In this document: positions 15,880 through 23,399 of the stretch, piece by piece
How the letters are laid out: each line of letters opens with the position of its first letter
How positions within the stretch are numbered: position 1 is the first letter of the stretch
NCBI GenBank assembly: GCA_016744375.1
Contig: JADGEM010000047.1
Coordinates: forward strand, 1-37,308
DNA length: 37,308 nt
Direction of reading: 5' to 3'
Source of the DNA: Gammaproteobacteria bacterium
GTDB lineage: Bacteria; Pseudomonadota; Gammaproteobacteria; GRL18
Notes under the pieces: generated by a model
Seen by the model: the letters and a program-made list of their open reading frames with translations, nothing else
Told to the model about the DNA's origin: nothing
Database searches by the model: none
Program-made: the position numbers and the translations under genes

Positions 15880-16123
15880 AAGATTTACCTCTTTAAAAAT
15901 GAATAGAGGCTTGGGAATTTATTTTAGGCAATAAAAAAGCCGTTTGATAAATTGACAAGCGAAAGAGTAAAACCAATTTTCAATTTCGCAATTTTCAATT
16001 TATCAAACGGCTTTTAGCTGCTCGAACTCAGAGTGGCAATCCGTGCCTTGAGTAAGGATATTTAAGCATAGATGGTTAAAAGGTGTCAAATACTTTTATA
16101 AATTAGATAGTTAAGCACACATA
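15880..16123. other. Regulatory gap between integrase and alpA with long inverted repeat
   Basis: A perfect 21-bp inverted repeat (15935-15955 and 15995-16015; left arm begins AAAAGCCGTTTG, right arm ends AACGGCTTTT) encloses a 39-base loop in which CAATTTTCAATTT occurs twice. A second small hairpin (ACTCA...TGAGT with inner GGCA/TGCC) lies near 16028-16055. Either strand would give a GC-containing stem ending in T residues, so it can end integrase transcription. Its length also permits a regulatory RNA or an operator. Confidence 0.6.
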
Positions 16124-17314
16124 CTATAATTGTTTATTTAATTCCTTTTCCCATAGCTGCAGTGCTGCCAATCTTTCATCCAGGTAATTATATTGGTTAT
16201 AAACTTCCATAACTTCATTAAATTTATTCAGGCTATGATTCAAACATTTTTCTGCAATTTCAATCTTTACATCTAATCTTGATAAATGGGATCGGGTGGT
16301 GCGCCTTAAATCATGTGGTGTGAATGCTTCCATTGTTAGTGCAGGTTCTTTGCCTTCAAATAAGCGTTTTAATGCACGTGACAGGGTTTTATCTGCAACA
16401 TTTAATACTTTGCCTGTGCGATTACCATCCTTATCAGCAGGCAGGCTTAAAAGTAATTCTATTGCTGTTTCAGGCAATGCCACTTGCCAGCTTTCGCCAG
16501 TCTTTGAATGTGATGCAGGAATAGTCCAGATGTTGCTATCAAAATCAAATTCAGACCAATCAGATTGAATTAATTCACCAGAACGAACTGGAATATAAGT
16601 TAAAAATTTTAGTGCAGTTTTAACAACAATTGACATTCTTTTATGATCATCCAGAACCTGAAAAAATGTTGTTATTTCATCCATTGATAAAACACGTTTT
16701 TTATTACTTTTATTATTATCACGAATACCAATATCAATTTTTGTTAAAGATTCAGCAGGATTTTCTTCAATTAACTTTCTGCCTTTAGCAAAAACAAACA
16801 TTGATTTTAGATCAGAAAATACTTTTCCTGCGTGGACGTGTGCGCCTCTGCCAGTAATTTTTTTAATAATGTTGATAACATCATCAGTTGATAATTTGGA
16901 TAGCTTGATACTGCCAAAAGGGGCTTTAACATCAGCTTCCAGGCGCTGCTTTACAACATCAGGCCGTCTTAATGGTTTGATACGAACATCGTAAAAGAGA
17001 TCACATAAATCAGCTAATGTAGTTGTGCCATCCTGTTTTTTATCTAATTCGCCAGTCGAGTGTTGATCAATTAATTCTAATAGTTTGATCCTGGCGTCTT
17101 TCAAAGATACTTCTGGATATTTACCGATAGTGACTGCAGCCGCTTTGCCGTCGGATTTTCTAAATCTCCAGATAAAACTTTTTACACCATTGGGAGAAAC
17201 ACGAACGCGCAGACCTTTACTGCCTGTATCTTTTGCTTCGTATCTTTTTTCCCTGGTAGGGAGTCTTTTGATTCCAGCATCACTGGAAAATGTGATAGGC
17301 TTATTTGTAGACAT
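16124..17314 (-). CDS. int: P4-type tyrosine integrase of the satellite
   Basis: A 396-residue integrase. The ATG at 17314 is preferred because GAGGTG lies eight bases before it; the in-frame GTG at 17323 falls inside that site. An N-terminal DUF4102-like arm-binding domain (GSKGLRVRVSPNGVKSFIWR, 31-50; IGKYPEVSLKDAR, 63-75), a core-binding domain and a catalytic domain are seen. Catalytic residues read as Arg244 (PVRSGEL), His334 and Arg337 (TPHDLRRT), His360 (CLNHS) and Tyr372 (VYNQYNYL). It is adjacent to attR, and would integrate the element into the 3' half of tRNA-Pro. Confidence 0.93.
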   Translation of the reverse strand: MSTNKPITFSSDAGIKRLPTREKRYEAKDTGSKGLRVRVSPNGVKSFIWRFRKSDGKAAAVTIGKYPEVSLKDARIKLLELIDQHSTGELDKKQDGTTTLADLCDLFYDVRIKPLRRPDVVKQRLEADVKAPFGSIKLSKLSTDDVINIIKKITGRGAHVHAGKVFSDLKSMFVFAKGRKLIEENPAESLTKIDIGIRDNNKSNKKRVLSMDEITTFFQVLDDHKRMSIVVKTALKFLTYIPVRSGELIQSDWSEFDFDSNIWTIPASHSKTGESWQVALPETAIELLLSLPADKDGNRTGKVLNVADKTLSRALKRLFEGKEPALTMEAFTPHDLRRTTRSHLSRLDVKIEIAEKCLNHSLNKFNEVMEVYNQYNYLDERLAALQLWEKELNKQL

Positions 17315-17344
17315 TTTAATCACCTCATTGATTAATTTGTTTAG

Positions 17345-17376
17345 TTATCCAGGTCGGTTGCACCCAACCTGGATAA
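17345..17376. repeat. 10-bp inverted repeat upstream of int
   Basis: TTATCCAGGT (17345-17354) and ACCTGGATAA (17367-17376) form a perfect inverted repeat separated by 12 bases, about 30 bp upstream of the integrase start. It is placed to act as an operator or leader hairpin controlling int. Confidence 0.5.
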
Positions 17377-17385
17377 TGCTATTTT

Positions 17386-17414
17386 GTTTAACCAGGTTAA
17401 ACGTTGGGTTAAAC
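17386..17414. repeat. Three GTTTAACC-type octamers near attR
   Basis: GTTTAACC at 17386 and GGTTAAAC at 17395 and 17407, about 130-160 bp inside attR. They match the six copies beside attL and three in the middle of the element. Candidate arm-type sites for the integrase or its partner. Confidence 0.55.
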
Positions 17415-17546
17415 TTTTGTCGTGAATTGCTATGAGCGGTTAAAAACACTCACAATTGAATGATAAGGCTAAAAGCCAATAATAGCAAGGGTTGGAAGGG
17501 TGAAAATGAGGGGTTGTGAGCGGTTATGAGTAGTATTCGAATCAGT

Positions 17547-17596
17547 ATGGGGTGCTGGGGGTCGAAAGTTCGAATCTTTCTGTCCCGACCATATTC
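17547..17596 (+). repeat. attR: displaced tRNA-Pro 3' half
   Basis: Matches 3706-3755 at 44 of 50 positions without gaps. The T arm reads GAAAG-TTCGAAT-CTTTC instead of GTAGG-TTCAAAT-CCTAC: both variants pair fully, so the differences are compensatory. There is no 5' half and no promoter, so it is not a working tRNA. Confidence 0.88.
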
Positions 17597-18029
17597 AGCA
17601 ACGGTTTTGTAATATTAGAAAAACTCTATAAACAAAATTTTAGCAAAACTTTAGCAAAACCAATTTAGTACAATATTCTATTTTATATTAATTTCAGTCC
17701 ACTCTTCATGCCCGTCAAGATAGTGAGCAGTCATTTTTTCGGTTGTATGGCCAAAAAGTGCCTGCGTGAATTGTTTGCCATATTTCTTATCATAAATATC
17801 GCCGCCCAGGGCCCGTATTTCATGAAAAGTAGGTTTTTTTACTGGAGCAAATCATCAAACAACCCTGATTTATCTCTATATTTTTTATTTTCAATATCTG
17901 TATAATCAAAATTTCCGGATGCAACAATTTTATCTAGGTTAAAATTATCAGATGTTTCAATGAGACTATCGAACAATTTACAACTCTATCTTTTATTAAA
18001 AAATGGGCTTTTATAAATGGAGTAGTAAA
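17597..18029. other. Decayed stretch after attR
   Basis: No intact gene. It contains a repeated TTTAGCAAAAC (around 17640-17660), the integrase remnant described separately, and an open minus-strand frame without a start codon (about 17850-17975; ends in LFDDLLQ before a stop) that I do not recognise and that is out of frame with the integrase remnant. Confidence 0.5.
17678..17851 (-). pseudogene. C-terminal remnant of a lambda-type integrase
   Basis: Translating the minus strand from 17851 gives the end of a tyrosine integrase: PTFHEIRALGG, then FTQALFGHTTEKMTAHYLDG and a short tail ending at TAG (17680-17678). The HEIR box, the GH pair and the catalytic Tyr in AHYLDG are all present. Upstream the frame is closed by two stops, so the N-terminal three quarters of the gene are gone. 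Its 3' end faces the tRNA-derived attR, the arrangement expected for an older element inserted at the same tRNA. Confidence 0.8.
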
Positions 18030-18212
18030 ATGCAACGATTAATACACCTTTTTTACAATAGTTCCATTATTGAGTTATGTGTTTTTCAACCCTTGGCTGT
18101 AACGATAATGTTTGGTCTGGACTTTGCTACACTGCTGACATTACTCGTAGTATCAGTACTCTTTGCTCTGTTCTATGATATTTATTTTACCTGTTTAATG
18201 CGGACGAACTGA
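18030..18212 (+). CDS. Small membrane protein, possible half PACE/BTP domain
   Basis: A 60-residue protein starting at the ATG at 18030, which follows GGAG (an upstream in-frame ATG at 18003 lacks a site). It has an aromatic N-terminus (RLIHLFYNSSIIELCVF) and two hydrophobic stretches (PLAVTIMFGL; LLTLLVVSVLFALFYDIYF). The overall pattern recalls one bacterial transmembrane pair domain, of which PACE efflux proteins have two. A single copy would be unusual. The next gene starts three bases later. The family assignment is tentative. Confidence 0.5.
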   Translation: MQRLIHLFYNSSIIELCVFQPLAVTIMFGLDFATLLTLLVVSVLFALFYDIYFTCLMRTN

Positions 18213-18214
18213 AC

Positions 18215-18772
18215 ATGCAAAATTCAATAATAAAGTTGTTTATGAAAAATGATACACCTTACCAAATACAGTTGTGCGTAGAATCAGGAACACAGCATTC
18301 ACCTGAGTTTTTAAAGGAACAGATTACAGATGCACTTGATAATATGTCTATTCAATCTCGCTGGCTACGTTTCGCCTCACCAATAAATAGTCTGACTGAT
18401 GAGCAACTAGATTATTTAGTCGATCTTGATGGCAAAGACAGAGTAGCCTGGTGTGCATTAATTGGTACTGATGACAAAGAAAGAGGGATTGGTTTAGCTC
18501 GTTACTTCAAATTACAAGATAAAAATAATGTGGCTGAATTCGCTTTAACAATAGTGGATGAGTTTCAAGGGCAAGGTATTGGTTATGAACTTCTAAAACA
18601 GTTACTCAAAACAGCTAGAAATAATCATCTGGAAAAACTGATAGGCTATGTTTTACCAATTAACAAACACATGCTTTCTTTGTGCCAGCATTTTGATGCA
18701 AGCTTTTACACAGATGATTCTTCTTTCGTGATAGTAAATATACCGGTAAGAGCGAGTTCAACTAGAAAATAA
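18215..18772 (+). CDS. GNAT-family N-acetyltransferase
   Basis: A 185-residue protein with a GNAT fold. The acetyl-CoA-binding motif A reads VDEFQGQGIGYELLKQLL (around 126-143), preceded by the beta-strand segment NVAEFALTI. The N-terminal SIQSRWLRFASPINSLTDEQ resembles the start of the acetyltransferase domain of Pat/YfiQ-type lysine acetyltransferases, so a protein or small-molecule amine may be the substrate. It starts three bases after the small membrane protein gene. An internal ATG at 18242 is possible. Substrate unknown. Confidence 0.8.
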   Translation: MQNSIIKLFMKNDTPYQIQLCVESGTQHSPEFLKEQITDALDNMSIQSRWLRFASPINSLTDEQLDYLVDLDGKDRVAWCALIGTDDKERGIGLARYFKLQDKNNVAEFALTIVDEFQGQGIGYELLKQLLKTARNNHLEKLIGYVLPINKHMLSLCQHFDASFYTDDSSFVIVNIPVRASSTRK

Positions 18773-18839
18773 GTTAATTGCAGTGTTCTGAACTGTGACA
18801 TAATCGAATCTAACTAAATTGTATATTTTTGATTTATAA

Positions 18840-19082
18840 GGATATATTAGTTTTATTGAGTTGCAAGTACATCTTGGTTATAAATATATTGATGAAAGTG
18901 AAACTGAGTGGATGGGGTAAGAATAAGAACATACTCCAAAAACAAAAGAAGAATGCAGAGTTCTTATCAATAATCAATTTGGTCAAGGTGAAAACACATT
19001 AATGTCCTCTTTTGTTTCTGCACTAAATGAAATATCCAGTAAAGTAACTTCAGACTGTATACGGCGCGTCACGTTATTTTAA
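18840..19082 (+). pseudogene. Probable decayed gene with two in-frame stops
   Basis: One frame from 18840 to the TAA at 19080-19082 reads as protein-like sequence (IELQVHLGYKYIDESETEWM, stop, stop, then TPKTKEECRVLINNQFGQGE and SSFVSALNEISSKVTSDCIR) broken by two stops near 18918-18926. The amino-acid composition looks coding on both sides and stays in the same frame, which suggests a dead gene. The family is not recognised. Confidence 0.4.
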
Positions 19083-19258
19083 GCGTTAGAGGTAAAAGAA
19101 AATATTAATGGTTATTGTGAAAAACTCAGAATTCATACAATTAACTGAATTTTGTAAAATGAATATGCAGCATCATGTAAAAGATTACTTAAGCGCAAAG
19201 TCTCTTAAAACTCATCAGCAAGAATTTGAAAATAATAACTTTGTATATTTAAGTGTTT

Positions 19259-19554
19259 TTAACAGCATAAATCGCCTGGCTGTCGACCTAATGCACGCTG
19301 AATACCATCAGTAAGTTTCTCATTACGGCCATCAAGAACGGTGATAAAAAGGTAATTCATTAGATCGATCATATCCTCTGGTATGCCTTTACAGAACCAG
19401 CAGGGAGAGCTGCCTCACCTGAGAGTATCATGTCATGCATAAAACCTTCGTTGAAATTCTGGCAGAACCAGCTCGAACGAATAATAGTCCAGTCGATACC
19501 TGCATGTTGTATTATCTGTTCACATTGTTGAGCCTCTGTAATCCTCGTGCAGGA
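19259..19554 (-). pseudogene. NmrA-like NAD(P)-binding protein fragment
   Basis: The minus strand encodes ITEAQQCEQIIQHAGIDWTI, then IRSSWFCQNFNEGFMHDMI and ALPAGSVK, then after a frame change near 19390 PEDMIDLMNYLF, VLDGRNEKLTDGIQRALGRQ and PGDLCC before TAA at 19261. These are recognisable middle and C-terminal parts of atypical short-chain dehydrogenases of the NmrA type. The N-terminal NAD(P)-binding half is missing and the two parts are fused across a deletion or frameshift. A plus-strand open frame over the same stretch is a by-product. Confidence 0.65.
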
Positions 19555-19624
19555 TTAGTTATTATTGATTTAGAGAATAATTCCTCACTAAAGAATGGGC
19601 TATAGCTTCGAGTTGAAAGCATAC

Positions 19625-20725
19625 CTATACGTTATATCCAGAGATTAGCTTAAGCTTTAATTCATTTAAAGCCACTTTAAGTGGAAGTACGACACTTTTA
19701 TTTTTTCCGCCAGCGATGACGATACCGACAATTTTTTCAGGTTGCTCAGGATTGTCTGTAACAACAAGTGCCCCCGAGTCACCACCAAGAGAAAATGGTG
19801 GTCCAATTGGGTTGATTTCGTAGACTTCGTCGTAATAGACAGTGCCTTTAAAGGTCTGTGAATTCATTGGGCCATAATAACAGGTAACGTTGTAGTCGAT
19901 AGGCTCAGGCCGCTTGCTTTTTCCAACATATGTAATTTCACCATGAGTTAGGCCTGTTGATCTACCCCATTTTTTTACAGGCAATCCGACCACCGGTTTG
20001 GCAAAAGTTATTGGTGTATCATAAGCATTCTTACCCGATCCTTGCAGAGATGTTATTTTGGCATTTTTTCGAATTTCAAAACAAGCTAAATCTCGATTCT
20101 TATGAAATTGTGTTACACTGGGAAGGCCCTGTGCCATTTGTGCTGGACGCATATAATCGCCAATTACAAAAATATCATTATTCTCCACGCTCACGTCTTG
20201 AATACCCGGTGACACAATAGGCGTTCCGGGTTGAGCAATGCTGCAGCCCCCGACAATATGATTGCAGGACAATCCAAATATACTGTCATTCTCACCCCTT
20301 GCGAGTGCCGTCAGCGTTCCTGCATTTCTCTGGTTCCCTAATCCAATAGACGAGCCACAACAAATCGCCTTTTTGTGCATACGCAGTGGTTCAAATTTCC
20401 CATAGGCCTGTACAGCTTGGTCTACCTTGAAAGGCTTGGATGAATCAATCGTGAGTTCATACCTATGGTGTCCATAGGCATCCTCAAAACTTTTTTTAAG
20501 CGCTTTTTTTTTGGTGATGGCAATCGGCAATCTGGAAAAAATAGAAATACGGCGATGTTCAACCTCGACGCGCACAATTTTTCTCGTCCGAAAGTATTCA
20601 GCCATCACACCTTCAAAAGGAACCAGGTTAATGTCGCCTACCATTTCAAACGGAACGTTCTCAGAGAGAATACCATTGTTGCGAGCCCAGGAGAGAATCG
20701 CCAGACGTAATGCCTCAATCTCCAT
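19625..20725 (-). CDS. Trypsin-like serine protease without signal peptide
   Basis: A 366-residue protein. About 110 N-terminal residues have no recognised fold. From 115 a chymotrypsin-like protease follows with a readable triad: His156 (LSCNHIVGG), Asp212 (NRDLACFEI) and Ser317 (LGGDSGALV). The segment KKWGRSTGLTHGEI (251-264) is typical for bacterial members of this fold. No signal peptide or membrane segment is seen, so it probably acts in the cytoplasm. Its ATG lies inside the end of the upstream lipase gene (11-base overlap), so the pair is translationally coupled. In conflict systems such proteases cut partner effectors; whether it activates the lipase is inference. Confidence 0.85.
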   Translation of the reverse strand: MEIEALRLAILSWARNNGILSENVPFEMVGDINLVPFEGVMAEYFRTRKIVRVEVEHRRISIFSRLPIAITKKKALKKSFEDAYGHHRYELTIDSSKPFKVDQAVQAYGKFEPLRMHKKAICCGSSIGLGNQRNAGTLTALARGENDSIFGLSCNHIVGGCSIAQPGTPIVSPGIQDVSVENNDIFVIGDYMRPAQMAQGLPSVTQFHKNRDLACFEIRKNAKITSLQGSGKNAYDTPITFAKPVVGLPVKKWGRSTGLTHGEITYVGKSKRPEPIDYNVTCYYGPMNSQTFKGTVYYDEVYEINPIGPPFSLGGDSGALVVTDNPEQPEKIVGIVIAGGKNKSVVLPLKVALNELKLKLISGYNV

Positions 20726-22079
20726 GAGACGTCTCCCTGATGTAGAAGGTGGTTGGCTCTGGATCGTCGATTGTCCTCTGGCAACGCAACTCGTAAAGAC
20801 CGGGTTTAAGATTGTCTGTGATCGAGAAACTGAACAAGCTGACAGTTACACCTCTCAGCCTAATATTAATTGCAATTGGATCTCTTTGTGGATCTCTCTC
20901 TCCGGTATTTAAATCAATTGTAATTAATTCAAAATTTTCAAACGGGTCTGTCACATCCTGGTTGAAACTAATGACAACCTCAATTTCTTCGCCTGGATCG
21001 TAGACTTCCTGATTCACGCTAATTCCTATCGCATCGGGGGCTCCGACGTCAGCGATTTGACCGGCTGCCTGAGGATGAACGTTGGCAGGTGCATCAAGGA
21101 ATCGGTAAAGATATTCACGCACCTTACGATCCGTGAAAATAGTACTGTGTTTTTTCTGAGAGAACAGGTGAGGAATCCCTGCGACACAGGCGCTGGAAAT
21201 GGGTACGGTTCCGTCTCCAGCAGATTTCCGTACGATGGGAAGAGGATCTTGAGAAGCATTAATCCATTCGTTTCGGATATTGGTCTTTAACGAGGAACCA
21301 ACGATAAAGAAATACTCAATGTGATCGGGCTGTCTGGCAAGATCAAGTGCTGACCAAAAGTCGCGTGCTAGAGTGATGTTTTGCGGGTTCATTTTTAGCC
21401 GGTTGGCGATCTGAGTGTCGAAGGGATCCATTGCAGAGGGTAGATTACCAGGTGATGCTTGTTTCGTGGTTAATGCCGTCAGGCTAGGAGGGACTAATTC
21501 GAATGCCGAGGAATAGCCCGGCGCATTGGCCAATCGTTTGATGTCCGATCCTGATAGACCCACTGATTTATCGGTTCCACGTAAACGAAAAAGGGCTAGA
21601 GAGGCACCGAAGTGTGGGGTTCCTAAGGTGATCAGTTGCGTAATATTCTGGAACCAGGAACGACTGTCATACTTTCCAGATTCAAGCAGATAACGCATTA
21701 CAAGTCCACCCATCGAGTGGCCGAGAAAGGTAATACTAAGATCCTCGGGGGGATCTGCAAACATTGTATCCAGGAGATCGGCTAATTGGTTGGCGGATGT
21801 CGAATTCGGCTGCCGCCAGTCATATGGAAATGGAAGAAAGCGTTTGTTGTTATTTCCTGTGGAATATCCACAGATATTAATGTCATCTAGTAAGGTTTGG
21901 TATACACCCATAGGCCCTACACTTCTGATGGGAACTGTTGGCTGCAGATTGTTTGCGAGAAGATCCTTTATCCGCTTATACCCAAAAACTGCCTCCCAAG
22001 CTGTTGGCGGCCAGACAGAACCCTGTGCATTCCTCAGTCCGGAGCCCATGATTCCTGGCGCAAAGACAAGACATTTCAT
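20715..22079 (-). CDS. LCAT-like lipase/acyltransferase with C-terminal beta domain
   Basis: A 454-residue alpha/beta hydrolase of the lecithin:cholesterol acyltransferase type. It begins with VFAPGIMGSGL, typical of the family, has FPYDWRQ (84-90), the nucleophile elbow GHSMG (Ser122), TLGTPHFG (151-158), and likely acid and base Asp289 (GDGTVP) and His311 (QKKHSTIF). Residues 345-450 look like an added beta-sandwich (VYDPGEEIEVVISFNQDV and onward). The likely substrate is a phospholipid or other acyl ester. It has a good GGAGAG site and no signal peptide. The base composition of the pair is visibly richer in G+C than the flanks, suggesting transfer. Confidence 0.85.
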   Translation of the reverse strand: MKCLVFAPGIMGSGLRNAQGSVWPPTAWEAVFGYKRIKDLLANNLQPTVPIRSVGPMGVYQTLLDDINICGYSTGNNNKRFLPFPYDWRQPNSTSANQLADLLDTMFADPPEDLSITFLGHSMGGLVMRYLLESGKYDSRSWFQNITQLITLGTPHFGASLALFRLRGTDKSVGLSGSDIKRLANAPGYSSAFELVPPSLTALTTKQASPGNLPSAMDPFDTQIANRLKMNPQNITLARDFWSALDLARQPDHIEYFFIVGSSLKTNIRNEWINASQDPLPIVRKSAGDGTVPISSACVAGIPHLFSQKKHSTIFTDRKVREYLYRFLDAPANVHPQAAGQIADVGAPDAIGISVNQEVYDPGEEIEVVISFNQDVTDPFENFELITIDLNTGERDPQRDPIAINIRLRGVTVSLFSFSITDNLKPGLYELRCQRTIDDPEPTTFYIRETSHGD

Positions 22080-22527
22080 GATTCTCTCCTATTTAAGTGA
22101 TAGTCCATGTATAACATTTAAGCCCAATGCCAAAGAGCATATGCACAATTGAAGTACCTCTGTACCACTACACCCCTGTCTTTTTGTGAATATTATTATT
22201 AAGGTAACTCGTAACGTGTACTTAGTAACACCTGCTATGAACAGGTTATTTTTGATTACTCAAAAGCAATCAGAGGCTAGCGAAGAACTGCTGGATTTCT
22301 TGTGTATGAATGACCTGGCATTGATTGATGAGATGAAGCTCTTCTTTAAGGTCGAGCACGGTCGGTCATCACCCTAAATATTTTTGGGTATTATGGCCAT
22401 AACTATTTGTAAAAGGCAAGTGTCAACCTGTGAGAAATAATGTGAAAGAAGGTTGGAGGGGAGCTGTGTTTTGAAACAGAAAAATCATATTAGACCACAG
22501 CAATTCAGCCTTGTTTTTCTGTTAAGA
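22080..22527. other. Gap between lipase operon and HAD gene
   Basis: 448 bases without a supported gene. A plus-strand frame of 63 codons (22186-22377) has no ribosome site or recognisable content. The promoter of the lipase-protease operon should lie just right of 22079; no clear boxes were identified. Confidence 0.4.
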
Positions 22528-23343
22528 TTAAATGAGTGCTAACAGGTGTTTCAATTGCATCAAATTATCGACATCCCAGTCAGGTGCCGGCATATTATCT
22601 GGTAGTTTTTCACCTGGAGCGAAGCGACCGGTTCGGACTAAGGCTGTTTGAATACCAAGTTGCTGGGCACCTGCAATGTCTGTGTCAGGTCGATCGCCAA
22701 TCATGAGACAGTCACTAGCCTGAGCCTGTAGTTCTTGCAGTGCAATTTCATATAGTAAAGGTTTTGGTTTACCAATAGTGACAGGCTGCTTTCCTGTTGC
22801 TGTAATAAATGGTGCGACTAATGCTCCTGCGCCAGGTAAAATGGCGCGTTTCCCGCGATAAAATGCATCAACACTGGTATCAGGATTGGTACTGATGAGT
22901 TGGGCACCTTGTTTAATAATTAGATTAATACCGGTTGTTAATGAGGCATAGTCTAATCCTTCACCTTCTCCAACAATAACGTAGTCTGCTTTTTCTTTAT
23001 CCTCATAGCCATATTTCTGCAAACTCTGATGTAAACCGCCGGCACCAATTGCAAAGAAACTAAAGTTTGGTTTTTGTTGAGCAAGCCATGCTGCGGTTGC
23101 TTCACCAGAGGTAATGATGAGTTCTTCTGCAGGCCGTTTAAAGCCAATCTCAGCCATTTTGTCTGCCATTGATTTGGGTAATCTTATTGGGTTGTTAGTG
23201 ACAAAAACGTGGGGGATATATTCTATGCTAAGCATAAAATCAATGGCACCCTCAATAGGATTCATACCGTGGAAAAGGACACCATCCATATCGAGTAAGA
23301 TAGCGGAAAAAGGTAATTTGGGCTTTGAATTATTTTGATGCAT
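22528..23343 (-). CDS. HAD-superfamily class IIA phosphatase (NagD-like)
   Basis: A 271-residue HAD hydrolase of subclass IIA. Motif I is ILLDMDGVLFHG (16-27, nucleophile Asp), motif II VFVTNNP, motif III Lys in TIGKPKPLL, motif IV MIGDRPDTDIAGA. The cap domain lies between motifs II and III, as in NagD and p-nitrophenylphosphatase-like enzymes. It dephosphorylates small sugar or nucleotide phosphates; the exact substrate cannot be read from sequence. No clear ribosome site precedes the ATG at 23343. It stands alone on the minus strand and probably marks the return to core genome. Confidence 0.88.
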   Translation of the reverse strand: MHQNNSKPKLPFSAILLDMDGVLFHGMNPIEGAIDFMLSIEYIPHVFVTNNPIRLPKSMADKMAEIGFKRPAEELIITSGEATAAWLAQQKPNFSFFAIGAGGLHQSLQKYGYEDKEKADYVIVGEGEGLDYASLTTGINLIIKQGAQLISTNPDTSVDAFYRGKRAILPGAGALVAPFITATGKQPVTIGKPKPLLYEIALQELQAQASDCLMIGDRPDTDIAGAQQLGIQTALVRTGRFAPGEKLPDNMPAPDWDVDNLMQLKHLLALI

Positions 23344-23399
23344 GAAAACTTTTGTTTGGTTATAAGCTTCTTGCTCGCTAAATCAGTGTGACTAAATGA

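Larger units (their letters stand above)
3706..17596. mobile_element. Putative phage satellite (PICI/P4-like) in tRNA-Pro
   Basis: A ~13.8-kb element bounded by tRNA-derived repeats. It encodes an integrase next to one end, an AlpA-like regulator, a primase-ATPase, an SF3-like helicase, a DNA methylase and one or two small-terminase-like proteins, but no capsid, tail, portal or large terminase. The integrase-alpA-primase order with terS at the opposite end is the order known from Gram-negative phage-inducible chromosomal islands. The satellite reading is inferred from gene content; a degraded prophage or an integrative plasmid is less likely because all modules look intact. Confidence 0.75.

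Noticed and set aside
19108..19314. Plus-strand open frame of 68 codons
   Set aside because: Its 3' part is antisense to the NmrA-like pseudogene, and it lacks a ribosome site and recognisable content.
22186..22377. Plus-strand open frame of 63 codons
   Set aside because: No ribosome site or coding-like pattern; left as intergenic, though a fragment of an old gene cannot be ruled out.
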